Positions 11,271-23,400 of a stretch of 64,000 nt of DNA are shown piece after piece. Each line of letters starts with the position of its first letter. The stretch's first letter is position 1. The notes under the pieces are model-generated. The model had not been told where the DNA came from. It was given only the letters and a program-made list of their open reading frames with translations, and did not search any database. Source of the stretch: Rhabditoides inermis (lineage: Eukaryota; Nematoda; Chromadorea; Rhabditida; Rhabditidae); the NCBI GenBank assembly GCA_963966185.1, contig CAWZYM010000253.1, forward strand, positions 707,501 through 771,500. Direction: 5' to 3'. Both the position numbers and the translations under genes were made by a program.

Positions 11271-12654
11271 CCCTCTCCCACTGTCTCGCTATCTCTTTCT
11301 CTCTTTCTCTTTCTCTCTCAGTATTATATTCTCTAGAAACAGTATTATATTCTCTATTGTCTAACTTTCTAGAGACAATACTAATACTAAGCTCTTGTTT
11401 GTCTACTGCATCTTTTTCTTCTACTGTGACAACAACTTTCTAGAGACAGTACTATGGTACCTTCTGCCTACTCTTCTATTCTCACATCTGCAGTAGTCAC
11501 TGCGACTTTCGAGAAACAGTTATGTAAAAACTTTTTAAACAGAAAGTACTACTCTCTTCTCTACTATCTTCTCTCTCACGTTCTAAAAATGCCAAATGAC
11601 ATGTAAGGTGAACTCGATTCTCACCTCACCTCACTTCCACTCGACACTGTACTGCATCGAAAAGCGGAATTTCAGGCTGAATATGTACAAGAGTTCAAGT
11701 AATAAACTCAAAACTTAGTTTCAACTGAAAAAGAAGCAGTTCTATATTACGTCTACAATGACTTCGAGAAAAGAAGCCGGCTGGCGCGCCCTAACACGTT
11801 GTGCGCACGTGTGAAGGAGTTTGAAACAGTTTGAGGTTAATTTGATCGTAAGAAAGCACTATCTATTGACGTCTCGAAACATTTTACTTAACTTTCAACC
11901 TTCACCTTTTCGTTTTGTCAAAGTTATTCGTTGAAGATAGAAATTTTGTCTTTTTCAACTGACTCAATCCATTATTGTTATATTTAGACATCTTTCTATC
12001 AAAAAAGACACAACTGAGTGGATATGTGTCAGTGATTGCGAATGCCAACTACTCGATATCGATCGGTTGACCTGGCGGCTGGTAGCGAGCAATCCGGTGG
12101 GCGCGACCCCAGCAAGTAACGCGCGCTCAGGAAATGTCTAATACTGTATGAAGACAAAGTCCGATCGTTCTGAAACTTTGACAGAAGGGCTTTTTTGCCC
12201 ATAAAAGCTTAAGTTTACAAATTAAACCCTCTATCTCGTCTGTACGAAAAGTCGATCATATTCGCCATATTCGGTGACTTTTCAAAAAAGAAAACCAGTT
12301 TCTATAATCTATTCTACGTAATCTTTCTTCTATTCAATTTTTATAGAAATCGAAGATCATGAATTTTGAGTGCATTTCGGGTACATTCGCTTATTTGGGC
12401 ATGAAGATAAGGTCACAGTCGGCTGGTATTGCGGCTATCGATTTTTTCTAGGTCGATTTACCTACCCTCCAAATTTCGTTCTATTTGAAGTATTTTGAAA
12501 ATTTTCTCCATAGTTAAGAGATTAGGTGATAACTATGATTAGGAGATCGCTATTGACGAGATATTTGAAATTTTGCGTTCTCAGGTATTGAAGAAACTTT
12601 CTAAAAAAAATGAGTAGTTAGAGTAGACTTTGAAAAGAGATATCTCTCCGGAAG

Positions 12655-12694
<40 letters not shown>

Positions 12695-13867
12695 CCATAG
12701 TAAATATTAGTATGAAAGGGGGAATTTTTCAGATAATGTTTCTTATTGGTATGTGTGATATGATGTGTTTGTTTTTCAACTCCATTCTCACTGGATATCT
12801 CTCCATAGCCGGAGCTGTTTTCTGTACTCATCCACACCTCATCTATATATCCGGATCACTAGCGCTCAGTGAGTTTTGTTTTCAGGTTTTTTCACATAAA
12901 CAAACTCAACATGTGAACATGTCCTCCAAAATGAAGAGTATATGACACGTGTAGGTTTCTGGATGGCAACCTGTGCGTCTTGCATTCTTCTGAAAATCAA
13001 CCGCTGTTGTGAAATGAGCGACAGGCCAGTATTGAAAAAGGTGAGGACAGTATCGAAAGACGAAGATTCTAGCTGGGCAGTTTCTAGCTCTTCCAACGAG
13101 GCGGCACTATCGTCGGTAGCTCTTGCGTTGTTATCTACCTACTCGCAGTCCTATTCTTCACACCTCCACTCATATTTAACTACAATTCTACTGCATGGTT
13201 CTTCGATCCGCTGATTGGAAAATACGACGTGAGTGTATATCAATTTCTTATTGGCAGGGTCTGGCTTACACAAATGTCCCTCACACTGTGAACAACATGG
13301 TGTTGATTGTAACGTCTGTGTGTATGTACAGCTATCTCTGCTATCGCGTTTTCTACGCCAGCAAGAAGATTAACTACCGAAATAAGAAGCACTACCAGAT
13401 CTTCATCCAATCCGCTGCTATCTGCACATTTCACGTGCTCGCTGCATACATTTACGTCCACATGCAGGTATCGTAACATTGATGTTTCGATAAAGATGTG
13501 ATTATGTAATGTTCAGTTTTCTCACGACATTCCTCTGGAGGTAATCACGATTGCGCAGATTGCTTGGCAGATCAGTCACGGTTGGTTGCTGGTAGCAGCG
13601 AGTGGTATGTTATCGATTTGTGCGCGTTGCAGGATCGGGCGCCGTCTTCTATCTCACTCTCAATCAGACAGTGCGGCGCGGACTGGTCAAGCAGATGCAG
13701 GTGTGAAACATGACATGCACGTTATTAAAAATTCTTTTTATAAACTGCTGCAGGATCAGAACCGAGTGCGGAACTTGCAAGTTCCTTCTCCACATTGGAC
13801 ATACTCTTCTGCTGATGTTTACAACCTTGCCAAGAATACCAAGAAAAACGTCTCCTTCAAACTATAA
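10376..13867 (+). CDS. srt-family 7TM chemoreceptor
   Basis: Nine exons: 10376-10471, 10512-10628, 12733-12868, 12955-13040, 13088-13228, 13258-13467, 13517-13580, 13633-13700, 13754-13867; 1032 nt, 343 residues, phases consistent. The srt family of nematode G-protein-coupled chemoreceptors has the N-terminal pattern YxCSxxTxEEW; here it is YYDCSNRTYEEWMDTG, preceded by MNAYLFDR. Other family marks are LYLPCMYVI in TM1, FCTHP after TM3, ASCILLKINRCCEM at the end of TM3, LFFTPP in TM5, and FYLTLNQTVRRG after TM7. These receptors act in the cilia of sensory neurons. Intron 2 is unusually long (2.1 kb) and carries CT and GACA microsatellites; the others are 29-86 nt. No break is seen. Confidence 0.88.
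11127..11320. repeat. (CT)n microsatellite in the srt intron
   Basis: Two long CT runs (about 11127-11184 and 11219-11271) with imperfect continuation. Confidence 0.95.
12656..12695. repeat. (GACA)n microsatellite in the srt intron
   Basis: About ten GACA tetranucleotide units, 37 bp before the exon 3 acceptor of the srt gene. Confidence 0.95.
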
Positions 13868-13967
13868 ACTTCATTGAGATCAGATAAAGAATGCTATTTC
13901 GACATTTTCTAGCGCTTGTATATTACATCGAAAATGTAATATTCGGTATTAACACAAGCATACATAG

Positions 13968-14345
13968 ATTCTCTTTCGAAAAGTACGTAAGTAAAGAAAA
14001 GAGGTTTGTCTGGATCTGATTCCAGAAAAGCACACGCATAAAATCTCTTTGCAGCTGACTGAAATATCAAAACAAACCTGCTCTTTCGAATCACTCTAAA
14101 ATGTGTTTTTAAACATTTAAAATATATAATGAAGATGACTGTGAAAAAGGCCAAATTTTTATTATAATTCACTATAAATAAATTATTATAATGCATAATA
14201 TTTATGTTCCATTTTCATAAATTCGAAAGAGCAGGTTTGTTTTAATATTTTAGTCAGCTGCAAAGAGATTTTATGCATGTGCTTTTTTTGGAATCAGATC
14301 CAGACAAACCTCTTCTCTTTACTTACGTTCTTTTCGAAAGAGAAT
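13968..14345. mobile_element. Foldback element (MITE-like)
   Basis: Left arm 13968-14091 and right arm 14221-14345 are near-perfect reverse complements (ends ATTCTCTTTCGAAAAG; inner ends CTGCTCTTTCGAAT), around an AT-rich loop of about 129 bp. It sits just downstream of the srt stop codon and could enter the 3' UTR as a long hairpin. There is no coding content. Confidence 0.85.
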
Positions 14346-15020
14346 GGATGTCCTTTTCTCAAATTTCGAAGAAATTTTTTTCACATTGGTGAATTACGAA
14401 AATAAAACATACAAATTACAAACTTACTAGTCAGAATGTCATGATTGAAAATACAAATAACTTATACAATAATACTACATAGTAATATTCCCTGGTTTGA
14501 AATTATAAAATAGTTTATGTAATTCCCGCTTTTTTGAAACTGATAGATCTTGTGTTGCCGAACAATGTTGTGTTATATACGAATGTATCTAAATTAGAAA
14601 CCTTCGAAATAGCTTGGTCGAATCGCTCACGCGCCTGCCGGTCGCTCATTGACGCGCGCTACACACGTTACAAATTTCTCTCTTCTTCCCTTCATCTCCT
14701 CTAAGCAGTTCCATTACCTAGCAAGTTACTAGCTAGTCGAAATGAAATTTTACTACGAGTAAACTAGCCATTCTTCACTAGTTATCATGTCATATCGCGA
14801 GTGCATGTACCGTTAAAAGTCTGTTTATCAGCAGTTTCAAGTTATACAACCGTCGACCTAGCCAATAAGGGGACTGACCTGAGGATCTCGAGTACAAATC
14901 GCTAGCTGCTTACAAGGGGTCCATCGATTAATGCAGTGAGTTTGGATCAGATGACTTCACAGACTTCTGACTAGAGGCTCACGAAAGTTGTGAGGGTGGT
15001 CGTCACTCCACCGTGACTAG
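14346..15020. other. Intergenic region, no gene seen
   Basis: AT-rich intergenic sequence without recognisable genes. Confidence 0.4.
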
Positions 15021-15096
15021 TACCGCCGAGAGGATTGAACTCGGGACCTTCCGCATGATAGCTGCGCGCACATCCACTGCGCTAGCCACCCCATAT
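15021..15096 (-). repeat. tRNA-like sequence (SINE head or tRNA pseudogene)
   Basis: The minus strand reads GGGGTGGCTAGCGCAGTGG (A-box region) and, about 35 nt on, GAGTTCAATCC (B-box), followed by a T-stem that no longer pairs properly. It cannot fold as a functional tRNA, so a tRNA-derived SINE or pseudogene is likelier. Confidence 0.5.
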
Positions 15097-15897
15097 TCTC
15101 AAAGAAGTTTCATCATGATGTGGAATAGCTCAAGTGGTAGGGTGAGGGCGTACTGGTACTAACCAGGCGCGTTCGATCTTCATATCTGCCCGTTTGTTTT
15201 GCGAATGTTTTGCGAATGTTTGCAAATGAATTCAAATGTTGCTTTTGGAATCATTTATGTATGCACATACGTATCATATAAAACACACTTCATTAGATTT
15301 TGAGCCACTGAAACCTCGGTCATGAATTGTAATTGCAGAGCCGAGTGCGTTAAACTGATCTTCCTTATTATATTATGTTAATGGTAGTATTACTGTTAGA
15401 ATTGGGAAGTTGTGGCACAGAGACCAAAGCAGCCTCACCCGCACTGCTCTGCTCCTCTGCTATTCGCACGTTCTTTAACCGAGCTCTCTCACTCGCCCTC
15501 TCCTCACCGATCGATCCATTCTCGGTGATCCGGCGGTATTGTACAAAAGAAAACGTTTTTCGAAAGAGATTTATTAGACAATAACTGTAACTAACATCAG
15601 AACAAACATGGTGATATTATCGAAGCAATCGTTTGCGAGAAAGGGAATTAAACTGGGCGGGCATAAGGAGATGATAACGAGATATGATGGCACAGTGAGG
15701 TGACGCGGAATGGAGAGACAAACTATAGCGAGAGACGAATAGGGATCTGTTTCACATGGGGACTTTAGAGTAGCATTAGGAGTTAAAATTGGGTTACAAA
15801 AAGGCACAATTTGGGAGTAGCTCAGTACGGCAAAACAATTCACAGAAATAGTGGGCAGAGTGGAACACGCAGTTCTAACATCATCTAATACTCACAG
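15097..15897. other. Intergenic region, no gene seen
   Basis: I see no gene, only short open frames without motif support (15375-15584 + and 15574-15843 -). Confidence 0.4.
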
Positions 15898-18190
15898 TTA
15901 CTCGCTCTTCTTGTTCTTGTACTTGAACTTCTTGGAATCAGCGTCCGCTGCCACTTCCGCTGCTCGTCGCTTGCTGGCAGTGCCGGCGTCCGTATCTCGA
16001 CGGCCGAGACGGCGGCTGAAACAAATAACTTACATCAGTAAAACATATAACATTTGACTCTCAATCACTGGGTGTCCCAGGTCTCATAGGAGACAGCCAT
16101 TTTCGCGAACAGAGGGCGTAAGATTCATATAAAAAGAACTCAATCGTCATTATTCAACCTGCTTAACATCGAAAAAGTTTCAAATTGATTACTCACAACG
16201 TGCCCTGGATGATCTTCTCCATGGAGAACTTGTGATTGCAGTTGTCTAGGGATAGACCGCTCTGCTGGACCAGGAAGTCTGAAAAATACCAACTACAACA
16301 ATCGATATAATTATATTCGATATCAATAATCGATATAATCGTTATACTTGCACTAAGTGAAATAGTGAAATAGACCACATACCTCTGATTGGAAGCACGA
16401 ACTCCTGCGGCAGGTTCTTTAGATGATTCGCACAATCTTTTCCGTCCACTCGGAAAGTGAACAGCTCGACTGGCGTGTCAGGTGAAATAATAGCCTGGAA
16501 TCCATTCAAAATATGCGCTTCACAATCAAAACAAATGATAGTATTACCTTTTCCAGACACTGCAGCACGAACCTGTCGACCAGGAACTTGCTCTTCTGTC
16601 CGCCGATACCGAGTGCTTCGCTGACAAAGAGTGTGTACTCCTTGTCAAGGGCGACCACTAAACTTGAGAACGATAAAAACATGGAATAAGTCATTTTTTA
16701 GTATAAAATGTATGGAATGCTACTCACCATCGAGTACACCCTCCACGGCTCGAGTTGACATGCCACTCAGATGAGGGAGAAGGGGTGCGCTTCCGAACGT
16801 GGCTTGCATCTTCTTCTCCCTCTCCGCTTCCAGCTTGTTCTGCGACTGCCGTGCGTCCTCGGCGACTTTCTTGACTTCTTCGGCGTGAACGCTTCGGATA
16901 ACGGATAACTGAATAAATTTAAAATTTGCTCAAATAAAAGCAAAATCGCAAAAATTCTGCAGTATTCACTGGTATTACACAATGTTTTTGAAACACACTT
17001 TTTTGCGACTGATTTTAGCCCAAAAAATGTTGTTTCTGAAATCACCTGGATGGCCCGATTGCAGCAACTGCCAGCGGGCCAACTCATCATTACGTTAACT
17101 TCTCTTCAATCATAACCTCATTAATGAGATAATGTCTCATTTCAAACAGGTGGTTTCAAAAACAACATTTTTTGGGCCAATGTATCTAAACTCACTGAGT
17201 ATATGTATATTTCATCAGAAATTAGGGCCGATTTCGGATTACGGCAGAATTTTTGTGATTTTGCTATTATTTGAGCAAATTTTATTTGCATCCGCATTAT
17301 ATGTATCCTAATTCGTACCTGACTTTGAATGTATATGATCTGTGCGAGCGTATCGCGTCGCTCTGGATCAGAACATGATGAGTATGTAGAAACAGTGTCG
17401 CGCAGGTTGGCGGGACGTGCGTGCAGTTGGTGGACGGCGCGCAGCTGGTAGAGATGGTCCTGAAACGTTATTTTCCAAATTCAAATGACATGTAAAACTC
17501 ACTTCCATCGACTGAGAAGAACTGAGAACATCGAGCTTGCTTTGGAGGTAGTCTGCGAGTAGGCGAGCATCCACCTGCGGACCTGTCAAATACAGGTGTA
17601 AAAAATAAATTAAAAAACAAAACAAAAACAGAACATACCCAATTTCGGAGAAGCTGATTGTGCTGCACGTTCGTCTTGAACTCCCACGGCAGCCACACTG
17701 AACAAGGGATAGTGAACTAGAATTAGCTTGCACTCACCGCATCAGCGTGGTATCCAAGTTCCTCGTGGCCTTGTTGTGTGTGGCCTCCGTGTCGGTGCGT
17801 CGTTTGATGAGAGGTGCGTGAATGGAAGAAGACACTAAAATAAAACTAACAAGGGCATAACAGCAACATGAACATCAGCCGAACAAATTCCAAAATGTAT
17901 CAATGCACACCTGGAGCGACCGATGACGGTGAGGGTGTCCACAGTTGCTCCATCCCGTACGGGGATGGCGCATCTTCGAGCGTTCCTCCCGCCTCCTGTC
18001 TCTGCTCCCTCATGTGTCGTTCTCGTCGAAACAGTTCAAACTGCTCGTACTCAGAGAGTTCGTTGAATGGTTTGACAGGCGTAAGGGTAGTATACTGAAA
18101 CAGAAAAATTGAAATGAATACAAACGTTGCTATTACCTGGCCGTAGCCGTTCACCATCTGAGAAAGAGGTGGAGCGTTTGGATCCGCCAT
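15898..18190 (-). CDS. Unrecognised 405-residue protein with basic C-terminus
   Basis: Eleven exons: 18137-18190, 17911-18094, 17738-17834, 17639-17697, 17503-17582, 17319-17459, 16728-16908, 16548-16657, 16383-16494, 16197-16278, 15898-16015; 1218 nt, every phase consistent, so it is almost surely real. It starts MADPNAPPLSQMVNGYGQ. Residues about 20-60 are charged and helical (ELSEYEQFELFRRERHMREQ). A Ser/Pro linker follows, then a predicted helical region with a coiled-coil-like stretch (EEVKKVAEDARQSQNKLEAE). A more globular C-terminal half includes LDKEYTLFVSEALGIGG and VELFTFRVDG. The tail is rich in Lys/Arg (ASKRRAAEVA, KKFKYKNKK), like a nuclear localisation signal. There are no signal peptide or membrane segments. 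I do not recognise the family. TTACAG 20 bases before the ATG suggests trans-splicing. Confidence 0.8.
16915..17288. mobile_element. Foldback element in an intron of the 405-residue gene
   Basis: Outer arms: AAATTTGCTCAAATAAAAGC (about 16922) and its reverse complement at about 17243-17288. Inner arms: a CCCAAAAAATGTTGTTT segment near 17020 and its complement near 17160-17177. It accounts for almost all of the 410-nt intron between exons 6 and 7. Confidence 0.75.
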
Positions 18191-18665
18191 TGTACAGCGA
18201 GCAAGAATGCTGTAAGTGATAAACTATTATAAGAATTGAAATACTTTGAAAATAAAAACAATCAGGACAGTATATTGCATGTAAACAAATGGATTATCGG
18301 TAAGACGCTCATTCCACCGACATTTCGAATGAAAGTTTCGACAACAAAAAACGAATATGTAAGACGCAAACTGTGTCAGATATACAACGACAGTTGGGTT
18401 TTTCAGTTACAGTTAATATCATAACGAATTGGAAAACGAAATTCACGTAAGGCTGAAACATAATTTTGAAAACTAATTATTTCGAAATGATACGTGTGCA
18501 TAGTAACCTAATTCTCACCATACACAAAACGCACACACAAGGAGACACTAACCTCATCTCGAGTACGGTTGCGAGATCAAGTTGATGAAGAAGTGACGCT
18601 GTTGAACGGGTTACGATCGCTCCAGTACCAACAACTTGATCCGAGTTGACGATAGTAGACTGCGG
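18191..18665. other. Short gap between two same-strand genes
   Basis: This 475-bp gap follows the stop of the transposase-like gene and precedes the 405-residue gene, both on the minus strand. I see no gene. Because the downstream gene has a likely trans-splice acceptor, a shared operon is possible but unproven. Confidence 0.35.
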
Positions 18666-20354
18666 TCATGCTCCAGACAACTCGGATACAAACGGGTAGT
18701 TATCGGAGATGTCTTGCATCCAAGCTTTCGCCTGGTGATCGACCATGTTCGTGACAAGGTCGTCGAATGCTGGCTGGACAACATATTGTTCGACAACCAC
18801 CTTCACAACTCCAGTAGGTGTAATACCGACTCCGATAAAGTTGGCAGGTACATAATCTCCTCCGACACGAACCACGCATATATGATTCTGCGATGATGTG
18901 AGCATTCGAGTACCCGCACTTTTGGAACAGAATACGTCGCTCCTGATTCGACAGCGCCTCCTATATCGTAATTAAAAAATCGAACAACTACACGTACTCA
19001 CCAAAATCTGTTACAATTCGCTGTTTCCAGAATCTGAACAATTGCATTGTCCACAGGATTATTGCGGTCAAGAAAGTCTCGCGCAGACACCTGTAACTAA
19101 CAATTATCAGAAAAGTCTGTCAGTGATAAGGTTTCACCTCTGTGAACTGATCGATGCGCGCTGCTCCGCACAGAATCTTCGAATTTTCCGGGTTCAGTGC
19201 GCGCCACACTTCTGCCATCAACGGACTTCCGTTTGATGCACGCCGTCTCACCTCCGGTTCAGCTGACGAGAGGGTTGAAGTTCTGAAAAAAGTGTTCATC
19301 TGCATACTATACTACGCCCATGTCTGAATACCTCTCCATAGCATATTTGTGAGCGGCGCGTGTGTGTCCTCGTTTCGGTCCAGACTTGAGGTACTTATTC
19401 ATAGCCTCAAATGGAGCAGTCGATGTCTCTGCTGGTGATCCCACGTGCTGCAGATCGTACTTGCCATGCACGCAGAGGCTCTGAAAAAAATGTATCACGT
19501 AATTTTAATGATTTTACCTCATAAAACTCCGTGATGTTGTTGTTTGTGATTTTTTCTAGTTGACAATTCATTGGCAATTTGGTACCAGAAATGGTATACG
19601 GTATTTCAAATTTGCATAATGGCCCAAACTCAACCAAACTTTGATCTGAAGGTGTCATTTTACTCGTTACATGATTAGAAACAAGTTTATAATTGAACAT
19701 GTTTGCATAATTTCGATAATAAAAAATATAGTCACAAAACCGAAAATTTTTTATATTTTTCCAGATATTTTCTTTTTTGAAAATTTAACCGATGTCCGCC
19801 CAGTCCAAATGAAAGCAACGTTATATCAAGCAGATTATGGCGGTCATTTTCAGCTATTAAAATCGAAAATCGAAAGACACCTTTTTTGGGAACAGCCGCT
19901 CAAAGTTAGAACACTACGACATTCCTAGTCAACAAAATTCCAACTGCAAAGCATTTATCAACAAAAATTGCGAGGATTCTTCAAATCAAACTATTCAAAT
20001 GTTTATACGTTATCTCTAACACGATATTTACTCGTAGTAAAGTAAATCACTCATAAGAACATAAAATCGTTAACGTTTTGCGATGATTGCAGGTACACCT
20101 ATCGGGCTTTTGCATTCATTTCCATTTGGGTATTTGCCTTGAGGACAATACTCATGCGAACCAACATTGAATTAACATTGATTTTAATAACCGATAGATA
20201 TTTGATATTTATCAATAATCGAAATGCGCGGCAACTAAGGACCAGCTTGCGTTGTTTTGCTTGCGGTATCCTGAGCACAACCCGACCTCTTTCACTTTGA
20301 TCTGTCCGTAGATATAGAATCAGAAATAGTCAGGGTGTGAACGACTTCGATCTC

Positions 20355-20402
<48 letters not shown>

Positions 20403-20451
20403 TCTCTCTCTCCCCCTCTCCCTCTCTCTCTCTCCCCCTCTCTCTCTCCCC

Positions 20452-20496
<45 letters not shown>

Positions 20497-23400
20497 GATC
20501 TTTTAATGCCAAGCAAGTCTCACTCTGCAGTCATCTCAGGTGCGGGAAAATAGAACATTTTAATCTTATGGAGTCCAAGATGATGGCTTACCGAGATGAA
20601 ATCCACAAGATTGGAATCATCACCTACATATGTATAACAAAAATACTTTTGAAAAAAGAAGCTATACTTCGCTCACTTTATCAAGTAATCAAGTTTGCCA
20701 ATGGCGATCAGCCTGCTTCGGCTTTGGCTGAAGCGCCTGCCGCGCAAAGAATTAAGGACACCGGAGTACGTTAGTACGAAAAAAATTAAAGCTTTTCTAT
20801 TCCACTCCCCCTCAGGACTATGGAATATGTGGACCTCGAAACAACAGCCAAATCATGGTCACTGCGACCAAGTCAGGAGTTGATAATAGATTTTCCGTTA
20901 AAGACTGTCGTAGAAAAATATCCTCCGAGAGAAACAGTGAGCCTGGACAAAGTAGGCTACACGGATTTTAGAATCACTGTTGACATTGAGTGGAGTGGTT
21001 TTAGGAATTCGTTTCCTGTGGTCAGTTGAATCTCACATTATTGGACAAGCTGGTCCTTATTTGCAGCGCATTCGATTATCGATGGAAATCAAATAGCTAT
21101 CGATAACCAACATCAATGTTGGTTTGTATGAGTATTGTCCGCAAGGCAACCACCCAAATGGGAATGAATGTTTTTAAACGTTTTGCGACACCTGCAATCA
21201 TCGCAAAACGTTAACGATTTTATGTTCTTATGAGTGATTTACTTTACTACGAGTAATTATCGTGTTAGAGATAACGTATAAACATTTGAATAGTTTGATT
21301 TGAAGAATCTTCGCAATTTTTGTTGATAAATGCTTTGCAGTTGGAATTTTGTTGACTAGGAATGTCGGAGTGTACTAACTTTGAGCGGCTGTTCCCAAAA
21401 AAGGTGTATTTCGATTTTTGATTTTAATAGCTGAAAATGACCGTCATAATCTGCTTAATATAACGATGTTTTCATTTGAACTGGGCGGACATCGGTTAAA
21501 TTTTCAAAAAAGAAAATAACTGGAAAAATAGAAAAATTTTCGGTTTTGTGACCATAATTTTTTAATCATTGAAATTATGCAGAAATGTTCAATTATAAAC
21601 TTGTTTCTTATCATGTAACGAGTGAAATGACACCTTCAGATCAAAGTTTGGTTGAGTTTGGGCCATTATGCAAATTTGAAATACCGTATACCATATCTGG
21701 TACAAAAAAATTTTTGGACTCAGCCACTGCGCAGGATGTGTTTAGAATGTTTGAAAACCTCAAGAAAATTAATTTCATAAAAATCCGTGACTATGATTTT
21801 TCTAGTTTTGGTCTAGTCTGTGGAGAGTTCGATTTTCTCAGAGACCGTGTGATATATAATTGATTAACTTAGAATTGACACTACATAACAAGTTCTGTTG
21901 TTATTGTACCGTGACAGTGCGTTGTACATATTATAATATTCATGAGAGAAAAATAACATGGAACTCACGTGAAACTTGAAAGTGCACCCTGAATCTCCCA
22001 ATAGACGCTGTTGCATCTCATACAGCCGATCTAGCTGCTCTCCGACCCAGTCGCACACTTCTTGTGTTAGTAGAAAACTGTCCATCCAGCGGGCCACAAC
22101 TGCATGCAACATCATCAAAGTAGCCGTGGCATCGGAGCGAAACATGCGACAAGCTGCAGCCAAGGGGATGACAACAAGAGCGGTCTAAAAAGAGAAACAC
22201 GAGTTATCAGAAAATATACCTCACCATCGCCTTTTCGTGTCCGCTGACATTACCAACGTGTACAATGTCGTCGGCGGGAGAACACTTGCGGTAGGTAGGC
22301 CATTCCGTGAGACGAAGAGACTGGTTTAACTCGCGAATGTTTCTAGCTGTCAGTCGAGCGTGGGGATTTTTGGACTCAGAAGAAAACATGTCTAAAAGAA
22401 ATGCGAAACATATTCGATATTAGTTTCAAAATGGTCACCTCTTAGAGCATCAGACAAGTTTCCCTCAGCACATTGGTGTAGATAGTCAGATGCTAGAGTG
22501 TACGGCGGGATTTCAGCATTCCAGATACCGTAGTCTACAATACATTTGACTAGCAACGACTACAGATCTTCCAAATACCTCTAAATCCATTGCACCGCTG
22601 GGCTGAATCCTGAACTGGGTCAAACAACCCTCCAGGCAGCCGGAGATCACGAGCCTGGTTAGGCGGCCAGTATCGAACAGGGCAGCATGAATTGAAAAAC
22701 ATAAACGTCATGAAAAAGTATGAGATACCTGGATTGGTTTGCCCGTGTTGAGTGCACCGAGGGCATCCCATGAAACCATTGTGACCCGGAAGGTTCCAGA
22801 CAGAGGCGGCTGCCTGTCAATACCCAAAGTTCACAACTTCCGGAATAATTATAATGAAACTTACAGGGCAGTCCAGACAAGAGTACGTTACCGACAGACA
22901 GACCTCCCACTGGAAAATTCAATTAGATGTACCACACGAGATATCAAAGTCAAAATTCGATATGTACCTGTCGACCGCCGTGGAACAACTGGAGAGGTAT
23001 GCGTTGGGAGAGTTGAACGACTGTCGTGAATTGGATTAGCAACTCAGACCACAGACTCTTGTCAGGAGTCACACCACATGAGAGAGCGCCGATCATGACA
23101 ACGTTTTCGGCTTTTCCTCGCACACTTGGTGCCAGATCCACGATCGAACACATGGCCGGCCACAAATGACTCCTAAAATGATTGCTTTAAAGAACCCGCG
23201 ACGGCCTTATACCACATTTATATCACCTGTCACAATCAGGATAGACGATACCGTCGCAATTCACCAGAAGCTGTACGTTGATGCGACCTCTGGCGAATTC
23301 GTTTCTGCTTTCCACTCCTGAAATGCTTTACCTTCATTTTCCGTTTAACCCTAATCATTTCCTCATTCTCAGTAACCCCTCGTCTATATCCTATAACACT

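Larger units (their letters stand above)
19579..21708. mobile_element. 2.1-kb foldback element inside the transposase-like gene's intron
   Basis: Arms of about 650 bp: 19579-20240 and 21062-21708, strongly similar in inverted orientation (outer ends GGTACCAGAAATGGTATACG and its complement). Each arm contains an open frame beginning MFNYKLVS. The 820-bp centre holds CT repeats and a possible small gene on the plus strand. It lies in a 2.4-kb intron of the minus-strand gene. Confidence 0.8.

Noticed and set aside
22679..22729. Short intron in the transposase-like gene after GQTNPG
   Set aside because: The only downstream AG gives a stop; reading straight through keeps the frame open into CCPVRYWPPNQAR, so one exon is preferred.
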